Below the pieces are notes generated by a model. The model was not told the origin of the DNA. It did not search any database and saw only the letters and a list, made by a program, of their open reading frames with translations. A program made the position numbers and the translations under genes. DNA of 33,197 nt from Mastigamoeba balamuthi (lineage: Eukaryota > Evosea > Mastigamoebida > Mastigamoebidae): positions 4,791 to 37,987 of the forward strand of contig CACRSC010000039.1 in NCBI GenBank assembly GCA_902651635.1, written 5' to 3'. Below, piece after piece: positions 1 to 10,007 of the stretch; the first letter of the stretch is position 1, and the number at the start of each line of letters is the position of its first letter.

Positions 1-127
1 TATCAATTGATTTAATGGTGAATTGATACTGATTTCATTCAGATGAAATAACCATTGTGTTGTGTGATGTTTTTAAGTGGGCCGTTACCTCCATCTCGTT
101 GACATGCTCTGCCAGGTAGAGCCAGTG

Positions 128-406
128 TCAAGCCATCATGCGCCAGAAGTTGCTTGGGTTGGGAGCCTCCAGGGACGTCTCAGAGGCAAGCACTCCATAG
201 TGTTTGAAGTATAGCAGCAGGTCCAGCAGGTCTCCCAGCTTCTTGAAGGGGGTGTCTGGCCCTCCATAATGCTGAAATACCCGTTCCAGGAATTGGACAG
301 GATACCCCCAGAATGCTTTGGCAATGGACTTGTGCAGCTTGTGCAGGAGATGCTGCTGCCTGGCTACTTTTGCAGCAATGATGAGGTTATCCTGGGACTT
401 GACCAT
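128..406 (-). CDS. Small unrecognised ORF in the low-GC island
   Basis: An open frame of about 92 codons from an ATG at 406 to a stop at 128. The protein is rich in Leu, His and Lys and reads like folded helical protein (KVARQQHLLHKLHK, later LGDLLDLLLYFKHYG). I recognise no family. It may be the last exon of a longer gene, since the frame stays open upstream to about 613, but that upstream part is low-complexity and intron-like. It is divergently oriented to the gene starting at 814 and shares its lower GC and different codon use from the rest of the window. Together they could be the two genes of an inserted element, which is inference. Confidence 0.35.
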   Translation of the reverse strand: MVKSQDNLIIAAKVARQQHLLHKLHKSIAKAFWGYPVQFLERVFQHYGGPDTPFKKLGDLLDLLLYFKHYGVLASETSLEAPNPSNFWRMMA

Positions 407-813
407 GTTGGTTGGCTGGGTTTTTGGCAAGTAGGTTGACTGGGCTTTTGGCAAGTGCAGCATGTGCAGCAATGTATGCACTGAATGTATTGAGCAAATG
501 AATGAATGAGATACAAGCGCAAAATGTGTTTTATGTGCATGCAGCACATGACACGATTGACGTGATATGACGTTGCCATTTTCTCCTATTTTTTTGCTGG
601 AAAACGATTGCACTTAGCCTGTTTTTTTCTGACACCTTAAAAACACTCTGAACTCCCCTTTGCATTCGACAACAACAGTCACGCATGTCTGCGGTCCCCC
701 CTTCCGCCCCCCCGCCCCCGCCTGTGCACGCCGTGCCACCCTCCCCAGCTGCTGCAGCACGGCCTTGGAAAGGTGACAGCCTCCACACTCTGGTGTGAGC
801 TGTCACCGAGTAC

Positions 814-2278
814 ATGGCTGTGCTGTACAGCCCGAAATTTAAATGGGAGCCCATGGACTGGCAGCTGCGTGCCTGGGCACTGTCAGTTGTGTGGCAAGAC
901 TCAAAGGATTTAAAGGTGCGTGCTCCCTCCCCTGCTCCCCCCTTGCTTCCCCTTGAGTCCCCAAAATCCCTCTTAATCCCCCCTTGCCCCCCTCCCTTTG
1001 TTTTCCCTTCACTGACATTTGTGTTTCCCTTCCCCCCTGCAGAACCACCACAATTCATGGTGGGTGGGCAAAAAGGACTTGCCCATCCCTGAACTGTCGG
1101 AGGCAGAGATGCAGCGCCTGGTGGAGGAGTTGGGCGGGGTGCGTTCTGCCCTCCTCTTGCCCTCCCTGCCCTCGTTCCTGCTCTTCCTCATTTTATCTGG
1201 TTTTTCCTGGTTTTTCCTTGTTTTTCACAGTTTTTTCCCTGCCCCCTCTGTTTTTCTCAGGTTTGGGTGCCCCTTGAATCAGAGAGTTCTGTTCCAGCAG
1301 CACCTGCTGCACCAGCAGTACCACCAATGGATGTTGGTAGCAGCATGGTTGCCACTATCGTGGACGTCATTCACACTGCCATCCACACAGGGTTAAGTCA
1401 AATGATGATGTGTTTTTCCCCCTCTCCTGCCCCCCCTGTTTTTCTTGTGAAAATTAATGAAAAATGTCACAGGAGCGGCTTGTGGAGGAGCTAGGGCTCC
1501 AATGCCACCAGCAGCACACCAACAACAAGTACAGAAGGCAGGTGCACAAGGAGGACAAGCAGGAGTGGGCAGCGAGGCAGCACAGCAGCCACCATCACCA
1601 CCACAGCCACAGCCCAAGCAGCAGCCCAGCCAGCAGCAGTGTGGGGAGTTCTTCCTCTTAGGAGGAGCTCACCTCGAGCACCTCCTCAGAGGAGGAGGCC
1701 CAGGCACGGCACAAGAGCCTGGGCCGAAAGGTGTGTGTTTCCCTCCCACCCCCCATTCCCTTCTTCCCTCACTGTAGTCAAGTGTTAAACGAATTTAACT
1801 AAAGGGGGGTTTTTCTCCCACCAAATTGTGTACCTTTAGTGGTTGAAGAAAGCCAAGGCCAAGCTGGCCAAAAGGCACAGGGAGGAGGTCTCTCCTCTCC
1901 ATGCCCTCAACGTGATCAGCAATCCTGTGCAGCACCAACGTGCTGCTGCCAGGGTTGCAGCATGCCAACATGAAGCAGCAGTCAAGATGGCTGCTGCTGT
2001 TCAGGTATGTCCCTTTCCTTTCACTGCCCTCCCCTTGTGATTACAACTGAATTTTAGCAGGACGGGCCTCTGAGGCCCCTGAGGCCCCTGAGCAGGAGGA
2101 GTACCAGGAGGAGCAGCACAAGGAGCAGCAGGACGACCAGGAGGACATCAACTGGGACAACATGACCACGCTGGTGAGCATGGGGCCCAAGGATGTGTGG
2201 TTCCTCTTACTGCAGCAGAAGAGGCGCCACACTGTGCTGCTAAAGCAGCACAGTGCTGCAGAAGCAGCAAAGAAATAA
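814..2278 (+). pseudogene. Multi-exon low-complexity gene, probably degraded or unresolved
   Basis: Clear coding pieces are separated by GT-AG introns. Exon 814-914 starts at an ATG and ends AAAG before GTGCGT. Exon 1043-1138 (HHNSWWVGKKDLPIPELSE) follows a CCCTGCAG acceptor. A Pro/Ala/Val exon starts at 1261. A Gln/His/Ser-rich stretch lies around 1477-1735, a Lys-rich exon ends at 2004 before GTATGT, and an acidic Gln-rich last exon follows the TTTTAGCAG acceptor at 2060. The stop TAA at 2276 overlaps a polyadenylation signal AATAAA (2274-2279). Problems: TAG at 1659 interrupts the best frame, though it could belong to a TTCCTCTTAG acceptor, and I could not make the phases agree at the third and last junctions. 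LVEELG occurs in two exons, suggesting internal duplication. Function unknown; it could be an intact gene I have mis-spliced. Confidence 0.35.
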
Positions 2279-2504
2279 AAAACAGATTTTTATTATTATT
2301 TCGGTCCTCATTTTAAGTAGTAGTTTTTTGGTGAAATTCAATCGCATTTAACAATTGTGGCAATTGAATCACATGTAGTAATTCAATCAATTTAATCGAT
2401 TGAATATTGATTGAAGCACTACATGTGTGCTATGCACATGTAGTGTCTGTTGCGCATACAGCACATTAATTAAAATCAATTTATTTGTGTTTTTCAATTG
2501 ATAT

Positions 2505-2540
2505 GCATGATGTGCATGATGTGCATCATGCACATCATGC
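2505..2540. repeat. Perfect 16-bp inverted repeat with 4-nt loop
   Basis: The arm 2505-2520 (GCATGATGTGCATGAT) is repeated in inverted orientation at 2525-2540 with GTGC between. It is embedded in more imperfect copies of TGCATGATG/CATCATGCA up to 2560. It could form a stable hairpin or cruciform. It lies downstream of the polyadenylation signal of the preceding gene, so a role as end structure of an element is possible but unproven. Confidence 0.8.
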
Positions 2541-2656
2541 GTGTCATGCAACTCATGCACATTGGAAAAGTAGCGCTAAATTAGCACTAATTCTAGTGCT
2601 GAAAAATAAGCGCTACATGCACTATTTTAGCACTTAAGCACTTAAAACGCAGTGAT

Positions 2657-2687
2657 GACCAAATGTTTAATGTTAACATGTTTGGTC
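2657..2687. repeat. Imperfect 31-bp dyad at the composition boundary
   Basis: The sequence begins GACCAAA and ends TTTGGTC, with a largely palindromic centre around TTAATGTTAACA. It lies within a few bases of the place where the AT-rich island gives way to GC-richer DNA, which makes it a candidate element end. No target-site duplication can be shown because the left end of the island is outside or at the very start of the window. Confidence 0.55.
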
Positions 2688-3011
2688 TTGACTACCTGCG
2701 GGGCCTGGAACACAGTGTGGTGACCCAGCATTGCTGCACCTGGTGACAACTCTGGCCTTTCAGACTGGATGAACCCAGTCTCATTTCCAACTTTACGGAT
2801 TCCTCGAATGAACAATTCCTTTTCCCAATTCTACTAGTCACGATTCCGGACTACAATGGTACAGTCCCAATTATCTACCGTATTAGCCATACCCCCACGG
2901 TCCCATGGTGATTCACAGCCCTAACGCAATCGGTGGTTAGCGAACCTTACCGAGAATTGGCTGCTTCGAAGTCTGGCCAGTGAGCGGCTCTGGCTCTGGC
3001 AGGGCCGTCTC

Positions 3012-4133
3012 TCACTTGTTGTTGTTGTAGACGGCCTCTGGGTCGCCGATCTGGGAGGTGACGACGGCCTTGCAGGCGTCGCCGAGGGTGCGGTAGATGT
3101 AGTTGAAGAAGTGGTGGTGCAGCCGCGTGTCCACGCGCTGCACCGCGTCGAAGAGGCTGCGCTGCGCGGCCGTGTCGCCCTCGAGGCGCATGTAGACCTG
3201 GTCCATGACGTCGCACAGGGAGTACACGACCTGGAAGTAGTCGAGGCTCTGCGATATCGGCTGCGCGTCGTGGTGTTGTGTGCGTGTGTGCGTGCTGTGT
3301 CAGAGTGGGCGGCAAGAGAGAAATTGAACAGCAGCTGGGAGGTCCCGCACGTTGTTGTACGCCTTGAGGTACTCGTACTCGACGCTGCCTGTGGCCTTGG
3401 GCATATTCTCCTCGCTCTTGTGCCTCACGGCGCTCGTCAGGATCCTCTGGGGTTGGGAGCACAAATACGTCGGGTGAGCACGTGGAATCTGGATTTGCGT
3501 GGAATTTGGGATGACAAACGATCAATCGAATCATAGAAATCCAGAACGGATCGCGGTTGGGCGCTGACCAGAGGAGCCTGGAGACCGCTGGCCGAGTCGA
3601 GGTAGTGGTCGTACTCGTCGATCATCTGGGCCAGCGCCATGATGTACACGTCGGGCTCCTGGATGGCCAGCAGCGGTGCCAAGCTCATCCCCAGTGTGAA
3701 CCACCTCGCAAGCCTGCGATGACGTCAGTATTTCCAGGAATTCTCTTACTCGCTTTGGGCATGCTATGACATCACATGCCCGAAAAGGGAAAAGAAAAGG
3801 GCGGTCACGCCACGTCGCGGGGGAGAGAAGATTCCTGAAGATACTTCGGGTACGGGGGGCGTGCGTTTCAGGCGGCGGGGCGTGCGCGCGCCTCTTCTTG
3901 ATGGAGGCGTTGCTGGCGAAGTCCGAGGGGTCGAAGATGACGACGTTGAGGAAGAGGGAGCCCTCGTGGATCTTGCGCAGGTGGACCAGCGAGCGGTGCG
4001 CGGCCATCACGAGGTCGCGGACGCGCTGCGCCCGCGTCGACTGCTCCGCGGCGTCGTCGTAGGAGCTCGTGGCGAAGACCGTCAGGCGCTCGGCCCGCGC
4101 GAGGTTCCCCAGCCTCGCCGCCATCTGCGACAT
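3012..4133 (-). CDS. Four-exon gene, 240-residue helical protein of unknown function
   Basis: Model, read on minus: 4133-3892, 3713-3578, 3446-3351, 3260-3012, totalling 240 residues with all phases agreeing. The start ATG at 4133 opens MSQMAARLGNLARAERL. Intron 3261-3350 is GT-AG. Intron 3714-3891 only joins in frame if it has a GC donor (AAGAAGAG, then GCGCGC) and the acceptor TCGCAG. Intron 3447-3577 works with either a GC donor (CAG, then GCTCC) or a GT donor nine bases later. The product looks all-helical and cytosolic, without signal peptide or membrane segment; the C-terminal exon has an amphipathic run (LDYFQVVYSLCDVMDQVYMR) and ends in Asn-Asn-Asn-Lys. I do not recognise the family. 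Codon use is GC-rich like the main part of the window. Confidence 0.7.
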
Positions 4134-5069
4134 GGCAACCGCAACCGCAACCCGACGATATTGCGATGATTTGGTGCCAAATATCTAGGACGAGATTTCA
4201 CCTCGATCTTCTTCATCAGTAGACAATCGGAATTGAAACCCAGGGCCACGTGCCACTACGTCCCCTGTATGCAGTGACGACGACACAGATGCGCTCCAGA
4301 CCATGAGGAAGCAATGCTGCTGCATCTCGGCAGAGTAAGGGACGTTGTGGCGGCTGGACTGGGCCCCAACGGTCCCCACCGCTTGCGTGAGGGCGTCTGC
4401 TGCTGACCGTTGCCGACACGGCTCTTGAAATGCAGGCCCGAAGCTGCACTGGCGGCCCATCCCTTCTGGGACATGACTCCCTCGGTGGCCGAAGCAGTGC
4501 TGGCATTGTGGGCCCGCCACTGCAGCACCGAGTGTCCCCCAGCGGCAGAGAGGAGGTGCCCATCAGCAACGTGTGCGCCTCGAGGAGCCCCGAGGCTGGT
4601 GGCCCAGGCCCTGTGGCCCTGCGGGTGTCCTCGCTGCTGCGGAGTTGCCGAGTCCCTGCATGTGGGCTCATCTTCACAGATGACTGGGCTGCTCATTCTC
4701 TTCTCTCAGAAGCCCAGAAGAACGCGCCCGAGAGAGAAGGAGGCGCGGGGGACTTGGCCAGAGTTGGGCCTGCCGACGTGCTGGCGTCATTCCCCGTGTT
4801 TTGCGCGTCTGTACGATAAGAAATCCACACGGGAGCACCGGACCGCGCTGCTGCCCCACAGGCACGTGCACTCCGCGGGCCGTCCCGTACTTCCCCGGCC
4901 CATGGCAGCGGGCCTGGCTGTCTCGGCGGCCGTGCGGGTGGTCGACAATTGGGCCGCAGGGCAAATGCTCTGGAAATTCGGCAATCGAGAAGCGGGGAGG
5001 AAACCGCTGCCAATTCCCTGCCACGTCCTCACACGGCAAAACACGGCCGCTGGCAGAACGGCAGAATAG
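4134..5069. other. About 900 bp without a supported gene
   Basis: Several overlapping open frames exist on both strands (for example 4410-5069 plus and 4256-4696 minus). Their translations are low-information, rich in Arg, Ser, Pro and Cys, with no motif and no convincing exon borders. I treat the stretch as the spacer between the divergent genes at 4133 and 5234. A short unrecognised exon cannot be excluded. Confidence 0.4.
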
Positions 5070-5075
5070 CTTGCA

Positions 5076-5083
5076 TGACGTCA
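5076..5083 (+). promoter_or_regulatory. TGACGTCA element upstream of family member A
   Basis: Perfect 8-bp CRE/ATF-type palindrome starting 158 nt before the ATG of A. It is followed by AATGCC and CAAAAGGCCCC, words that recur at similar spacing behind the same palindrome in B, C and (less well) E. bZIP factors bind this sequence in other eukaryotes; binding here is inference. Confidence 0.6.
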
Positions 5084-5233
5084 CAACAATGCCCCACAAA
5101 AGGCCCCCGCCGATCGAATCTCAACCAGTTCTCACAATAAGCCAGAAAAAACAAAGCCAGCCAAGAAGCACAGGCACAGCAAACACAACAGCCAACAGCA
5201 AAGCACCCACCAGCAGGACCAGCAACAGCAGAC

Positions 5234-6161
5234 ATGGCACGCGCGATCGCGAGGCTCGCAGCAGTAGTGGGGGCGCTGGCAGTCCTGGCCAGCGCAGACC
5301 AGTTCCGCGTGTACACCAACCCCAACGCCTACTCGGACAACGTCATCCCCGCCTCTGTCGGCGTCGCCACGGTGTGCCCCCCCCCTCGCCCCCGCAGCTC
5401 GACGCTCCAGCTGGGTGGCTCACCCCGCACTCCCTCTCTGGCAGCTGACGGCGACGATCGACGGGGCGGTGGACATGAGCACTGCTCAGTGCTTCGCGTG
5501 GTACGGCTACGTGACGGGCTCGTCGTCGGAGTGGGGCACAGCAGTCTCGATGCAGCAGAGGCGCCTCCTGTCCGACGGGGGCAACAGGTTCACGGCGCAG
5601 ATGCCGCTGGTGGCGGGCCGCACGCTGCAGGCGACGGCGTACTGCGTCGCAGGGGGCGAGTTCCACTGGGCGCCCTACGGCAACATCATCTTCCGCCTGC
5701 CGCCCGATCAGCAGCACCCCGCGGGCGCCGTCTACATCATCAGGGGCCTCTCCACCCAGCTGGGCACGTACAGCGTACCCTCCACCGATCGGTTCTTCAG
5801 TATCACCGTTGCTGTGCGCTGCAAACACTCAATTCGCCCCGAATTCACCATTGGGCGCCTTGCGGCTGCTCTGCGGCTGCAGTCGCAGTTCCAGGGTCCT
5901 GCGGTGAGCCCGGTGGCGGGGTCGAGGTGCGTGGCGCGCTTCGGGTACCCGAGGAGCTTCGGGGGGCCGTGGCCGACGGTCAACGAGACGGAGCTGTCGC
6001 ACACGCAGACGTTCACGGTGCCCAACGTGGGCCTCGTGGACCAGTGGACGGGCTCCGTGCCTCTGCCCGGCGCTGGCGGGCTCCTCGAGGCCACTGCGCG
6101 TTGCACGTACAACGGCATCGAGACATGGCTGGGTGGCAACTGGCTGGTCCAGGCCAACTAG
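5234..6161 (+). CDS. Secreted family member A, two-module form
   Basis: Exons 5234-5371, 5445-5813 and 5883-6161, 261 residues, both introns GT-AG and phase 0 (73 and 69 nt; the second is a multiple of three, so the frame stays open through it). Residues 1-22 form a typical signal peptide (Arg near the start, Ala/Val/Leu core, ending ASA). A short segment FRVYTNPNAYSDNVIPAS precedes the first module, which has CFAWYGYV, ATAYCV and W-x-P-x-G-N-x-x-F-R-L-P. The second module has CVARFGYP, PWPTVNETE, ATARCTYNG and W-L-G-G-N. Each module has one N-terminal and one late Cys, suggesting a disulfide inside each. No membrane anchor, so a soluble secreted or surface-associated protein is likely. Binding function unknown; the compact Trp/Tyr-rich repeats could be carbohydrate-binding, which is speculation. 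It lacks the extra N-terminal module of B, C and E. Confidence 0.85.
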
Positions 6162-6571
6162 GACCTGGGAGTCTGTGTGGTCGTTTCCAGGGCGGAGTGG
6201 AGGCTGAGGACCCTCGTGCACGCACCACCCAGTGGCATTCATGTTCATAGAAAAAGTAATGGCTTGCACGTAATTCACCCGATCAACCGTCTTTTTGTGT
6301 CTCCCTCGAACAGCTCAGGGAGAGTATGAGAGTTGTGTGCCCGACGATGTACCACTTTCTGGGTGGTTCATGAGTTCGCACAGGGTTCGGTAATCAGACC
6401 ATGGTTCATTGTCCTCTGATTCCTTGTGCAGATGAACCCACCAAAATTTCAGATCAAATCCTGAACGGTTGCAGCGTATGTTGCAGCTTATTTCTGTCTC
6501 TACATAACAAGAGCAGATAAAACAGAGAGAAACAATTTGACCGAATGGACCAAACATTTGCGTCTTTTTCA
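6162..6571. other. Convergent spacer, no gene seen
   Basis: Lower-GC sequence between the 3' ends of gene A and the minus-strand gene at 6572. It presumably holds both 3' untranslated regions. The only open frame (6315-6581 minus) is short and Cys/Phe/Ile-rich without a recognisable motif. Confidence 0.5.
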
Positions 6572-7738
6572 CTATGCCCAATTCAGGGGAAGCACAATGG
6601 ACATGGCGGGAACTTGGTATCCATAGTATTTGGCCCTGATCGTCGGAGCTGAAACGGTGGAGCTCACGTCAATCGAACGATTTCGTGGGAGCTTGGACAG
6701 TTCGGAGAAGTGGTTCTGTACGGCATTCAGGAGGAAATCTGACACACGACGGTTTTTCAGTTCTCTGGGGACCCATTCTGGTCTCTTCGAGCCGTTAGTG
6801 TCACTGTCGTCCTCGCTCTCAAAATAGAAGGTGATACCTAGAACACGTGCACGAGGGATACCGATATCAAGGAAGCATGCCCCCGCACGTGCGACGAACT
6901 GGTTCAGTTCATCCACGTACACACGCAAAGACTCGATACAATCGAGGGACAGTGGAATTGTAATCTCTGCCTCGCCCACGATGCTGAACAAACGCTCGAA
7001 CTTCTTCTGATGGACCACGTAGACGTTGAGAGGATATGTAATTGGATGCTCCTTGAAAAAGCCAGAGATGAGATAGGCCACGCAGAGATGCAGCAAGCCA
7101 GGGGCCTCTGGGGTGAAATCCGTAAGCGGCATCTGCACGAACAAGGAGGAACTCCCGCTTGTAGTATTGAGGATATTTCTGGCCATCGATCTCCACTGGG
7201 AGCTCATGCCGATTGTCATACTGTACGCCCACTGGGCACTTACCAACCCTGGGGAAGGTGAGTGAGGGGAAATAGGATGTGATATACATGTGGCTGCTCT
7301 CTCAAATGAGAGATTCGAGAGAGGAATGTCCCAGCTGCTACAAGGCAACTCCTGGACTGCGCCGCTGACGCTAAGCACATATAAGGCAGTCAAAGGGGGG
7401 TGCTCCAAAACATAAGCCAAGTACTTGCCAAGCCATCTCGCGCACACTGAGAGCACAACGCCTTTGTCCAATAGAGCGTTGCGTACTGCACGGGATACTA
7501 CCGAGAGCGAGCAAATAGTCAGGGCCCACGTGCGAGCGCTGCTTAGCTTCTCCACCAGGTGCTCAGATATCTGGAGCGGGAGCTCTGAACGGGTGGCCAT
7601 CTCTCTCGTGCATTGCTGCAGATCAGCAACCGTGCTGTCGAGAAGGAAGCCCAGAGCGCCCTCGAGGATAACTGGGTGCGACAGGATGACCTCTCCATTG
7701 AAGCTGATCCACGTGATAGCCCTCTTCTTGTTCTCCAT
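6572..7738 (-). CDS. 388-codon gene of unknown function, weakly SKP1/BTB-like at the N terminus
   Basis: An uninterrupted frame runs from an ATG at 7738 to a stop at 6572. A candidate 39-nt GT-AG intron (7249-7287, GTATAT to CCCCAG) could be removed in frame, giving 375 residues; it covers the only proline/serine-rich low-complexity stretch, which favours it being an intron. The N terminus (WISFNGEVILSHPVILEGAL, then LPLQISEHLVEKL) resembles in pattern the start of SKP1/BTB folds, where a strand pair and helix precede a conserved Pro-Leu, but this is only a visual similarity. The rest is mixed alpha/beta without signal peptide or clear membrane segment. GC content is visibly lower than in the flanking secreted-family genes, so it may have a different history or just weaker codon bias. 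Confidence 0.65.
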   Translation of the reverse strand: MENKKRAITWISFNGEVILSHPVILEGALGFLLDSTVADLQQCTREMATRSELPLQISEHLVEKLSSARTWALTICSLSVVSRAVRNALLDKGVVLSVCARWLGKYLAYVLEHPPLTALYVLSVSGAVQELPCSSWDIPLSNLSFERAATCISHPISPHSPSPGLVSAQWAYSMTIGMSSQWRSMARNILNTTSGSSSLFVQMPLTDFTPEAPGLLHLCVAYLISGFFKEHPITYPLNVYVVHQKKFERLFSIVGEAEITIPLSLDCIESLRVYVDELNQFVARAGACFLDIGIPRARVLGITFYFESEDDSDTNGSKRPEWVPRELKNRRVSDFLLNAVQNHFSELSKLPRNRSIDVSSTVSAPTIRAKYYGYQVPAMSIVLPLNWA

Positions 7739-8366
7739 CTTTTATTATATAAGGTATCCGGCGTATCTTCCTTAATATTCAATTGACACTTCAGATGGAA
7801 GAGTATCTTGACCTGGAGGGAAATAGAGATACGCCGATGTGTTCTCAGTACAAATGTCGATGGCACTGGGTCCTCCCATTTGCCCGCTGAACACTATCAG
7901 ATTATTGCGGCCGTGGTGCTTGCTGACCGTGCATCCCAACTTCACTGAGCCCTCTAGATTTGCACCCATTTCCTTGTGTGGTCCCGTATGTGGGCCGGTG
8001 CGTCCGGGCCCGGTGGTTTCGGATACGTAGGGACGATATCAGAAGAACAAGAACCAAGACCTGCACGTGAAGCTACACCTGTGATCGCAGGCAATCCATT
8101 CCCTCACAAGAAGAGCAGTGCATGTTGCCTGATCTCCATACTATCGCGCGTTGCCACTGTGCGTGGAGGAAGTCGAACACGGAGGTGTGAGAGTTCGCAT
8201 GGTCCTCAGCGTTCGGTGCAAGCTCCTCAAAGGCACACAGAGGCAAGAACACTCAGCTTAGTTTCAACATGAGGACCACTGTGTTGTCAGACAACGGGCA
8301 AACATACCAGAGCGCTTCACAAGTGCGAGCCCGAGACATCAGTGGGAGTGGGTAGCGGGAGGGCAA
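7739..8366. other. Spacer with diverged extension of the B/C inverted duplication
   Basis: No convincing gene. Bases from about 8046 to 8246, read on the minus strand, are recognisably similar to 12606-12800 on plus: the word ACTGCTCTTCTTG, then GAGG and ATGG, is shared among substitutions and indels. 8247-8366 belongs to the identical inverted-repeat arm and is the 3' flank of gene B. Confidence 0.55.
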
Positions 8367-9420
8367 CTAGTAGGCCTCGACGAGGATGTTGCCGCCCAGC
8401 CACGACTCGATGCCGTTGTACGTGCAGCGCGCTGTGGCCTCGAGCAGCCCGCCGGCGGCGGGGAGGGGCACCACGCCGGTCCAGTGGTCCACGCCCCTGG
8501 CCGTGTGCGACAGCGCCAGCACCGTCTCGTTGACCGTGGGCCACGGGGCCTCGAAGCGGGCGGGGTACCCGAAGCGCGCCACGCACCTCGACCCCGCCAC
8601 AGGGCTCGCCTCCCCCTCCAGCTGCGACTGCTCAGTCGGGGCAAGCACGCACGCGCGCAGAGCAGAGAGAGCAGAACAGCCATCAGCAGCGATCAGTGAA
8701 TGCGTGGGGGAATGAGAGTGCGCCCAGGGGAGTGGGGGGACAGCAGGAGGTCTGAGCATTGGAACGTGGGAGTTGTGGGAGTGTGGGAGTGTGGGAGTGT
8801 GGGGGCCTGGGAGCGCACAGCGATGTGGATGGGGAGGACGCCATAGGAGGCGGGGACCCTGCGGAAGCCGATGGCGGTGGAGCGGTTCCTGAGGACGGCG
8901 ACAACGCCGGCGGGGTGCTGCTGCTCGGGGGGCAGGCGGAAGTTGGCGTTGCCCGCGGGGGCCCAGACCAGGCGGCCGTCGGCGACGCAGTAGGCGGTGG
9001 CCTGCAGCACGTGGCCCACGCGCAGGGGCACCTCGCAGGAGAACCTGTTGCTGGCGTGGTGCGCCCTCCGCTGCCGCATCGACACGGCCTGGTCCCACAC
9101 CCCCGACGCCACCGCCCCGCGGTCGTCCGACCGCACGTAGCCGTACCACGCGAAGCACTCGGCCGCGCTCACGTTGGCCACCCCGTCGATCCCCGTCGTC
9201 AGCTGCACCACCGCAATTCGTTCGATTCCGATTGAGTTGCGCTGTCGAATTGGAATGCTCTCCCAGGCGCCTGGCGAGGTGGGGAGGAGGCGGACAGTGG
9301 CGACGCCGAAGGAGGCGGGGATGACGTTGTCGGAGCCGGCAGAGGGGTTGGTGAACACGCGGAACGGCGTGTTGCGGGCAGCGTGCTGGCGGGTGCTGGC
9401 CACGGGGGGCATGCGGAAGC
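8247..9420 (-). repeat. Left arm of 1174-bp inverted repeat
   Basis: Read on minus, this matches 11432-12605 on plus over 1174 bases with no difference that I could find. Translations of overlapping frames in several registers are the same in both arms, and the lengths agree exactly. It covers the end of exon 2, all of exon 3 and exon 4, two introns including a GTGGGAGT microsatellite, and about 120 bases of 3' flank of gene B. Outside the arm the two loci are still homologous but diverged. Confidence 0.85.
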
Positions 9421-9903
9421 GGATGTTGCCCATGCCGTTGCCGCACCAGAACTGCACGGTGTTGTGCACGCAGTACGACACCACCTCGAGCACGGTGTTG
9501 TTCCTCAGCGGCAGCGACCCCACGAACGTGGAGCTGGCAGTGGACGCAACGTGGAGGTCCATCTGCGACAGGCGCGGGTCGTCCCACCTGGACGTCGTCG
9601 GGCGCCCCTGCTCGTCTGCGGCGATGTAGCTGTAGTACAGCATGCAGCTCACAGAGCGCATGTCCGGCGCTCTCAGCGTCGACCTCACCCTCGTGTACAC
9701 CTGCTCAGGGCGCTGGGAGGTCAGAGAGGGGCTCTGCGGGGCCACAGGCGTGCAGGGCAGCGCCGCACGGTGCCCACTCCGACGCTGTAGGGAACGACGG
9801 TGTCGGTGACGCGCTCGGGGCTCGTGGTGCAGAAGTAGCCGTCGGCGCTGGCGAGGGCTGCCACTGCCGCGAGGATGACTGCTATGCACGTGGAGGCTCT
9901 CAT
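8367..9903 (-). CDS. Secreted family member B, three-module form
   Basis: Model on minus: 9903-9769, 9700-9296, 9202-8819, 8627-8367, 394 residues, introns of 68, 93 and 191 nt, all GT-AG and phase 0. Residues 1-20 are a signal peptide (MRASTCIAVILAAVAALASA). The first module carries SCMLYYSYI, the pair SYCV and FWCG, and ends FRMPP. The second has ECFAWYGYV, ATAYCV and WAPAGNANFRLPPE. The third has CVARFGYP, PWPTVNETV, ATARCTYNG and W-L-G-G-N and ends VEAY. Modules 2 and 3 are encoded almost wholly by the arm shared with gene C and are identical to it; module 1 and the signal peptide differ from C at many positions. It is divergent to C, and its promoter region is homologous to that of C. 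Confidence 0.88.
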
Positions 9904-9999
9904 GATGGCTGGCTGTCTCTGGTGCTCCGCCTGCTGGGTTTTTGTACTCTGCTGTTGGTTGTGCTCCCGCAGGCCGCAGGGCTTTTGCTGGCACTCGTC

Positions 10000-10007
10000 T
10001 GACGTCA
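10000..10007 (-). promoter_or_regulatory. TGACGTCA element upstream of family member B
   Basis: CRE/ATF-type palindrome 97-104 nt before the ATG of B. On minus, the block around it (CCGATGACGTCAGACGA, then TGCC, GCAAAAGCCC) matches the same block before gene C almost base for base, while the surrounding spacer does not. Confidence 0.65.

Larger units (their letters stand above)
2279..3011. other. AT-rich, palindrome-rich spacer ending the low-GC island
   Basis: No coding frame is convincing here. 2280-2700 is AT-rich with repeated CAATT/ATTGA and TGCATGATG words, repeated AGCGCTA/TAGCAC words (2570-2640) and two strong dyads described separately. 2690-2950 is of intermediate GC, unique-looking and without genes. 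The step from AT-rich to GC-rich DNA falls close to 2690, just after the second dyad, and looks like an insertion or isochore boundary. Confidence 0.5.

Noticed and set aside
3720-3727. Another TGACGTCA palindrome
   Set aside because: It lies inside an intron of the 3012-4133 gene, just before the 3' splice site on minus, and overlaps the likely CTGAC branch site, so I do not count it as a promoter element.
4256-5069. Long overlapping ORFs on both strands
   Set aside because: Composition is Arg/Ser/Pro/Cys-rich without motifs or fitting splice sites; typical open frames of GC-rich noncoding DNA.
8719-8818. GTGGGAGT/CACTCCCA repeats considered as a CRISPR-like or coding repeat
   Set aside because: It is a simple microsatellite inside the third intron of B (and its mirror copy in C), with no spacers.
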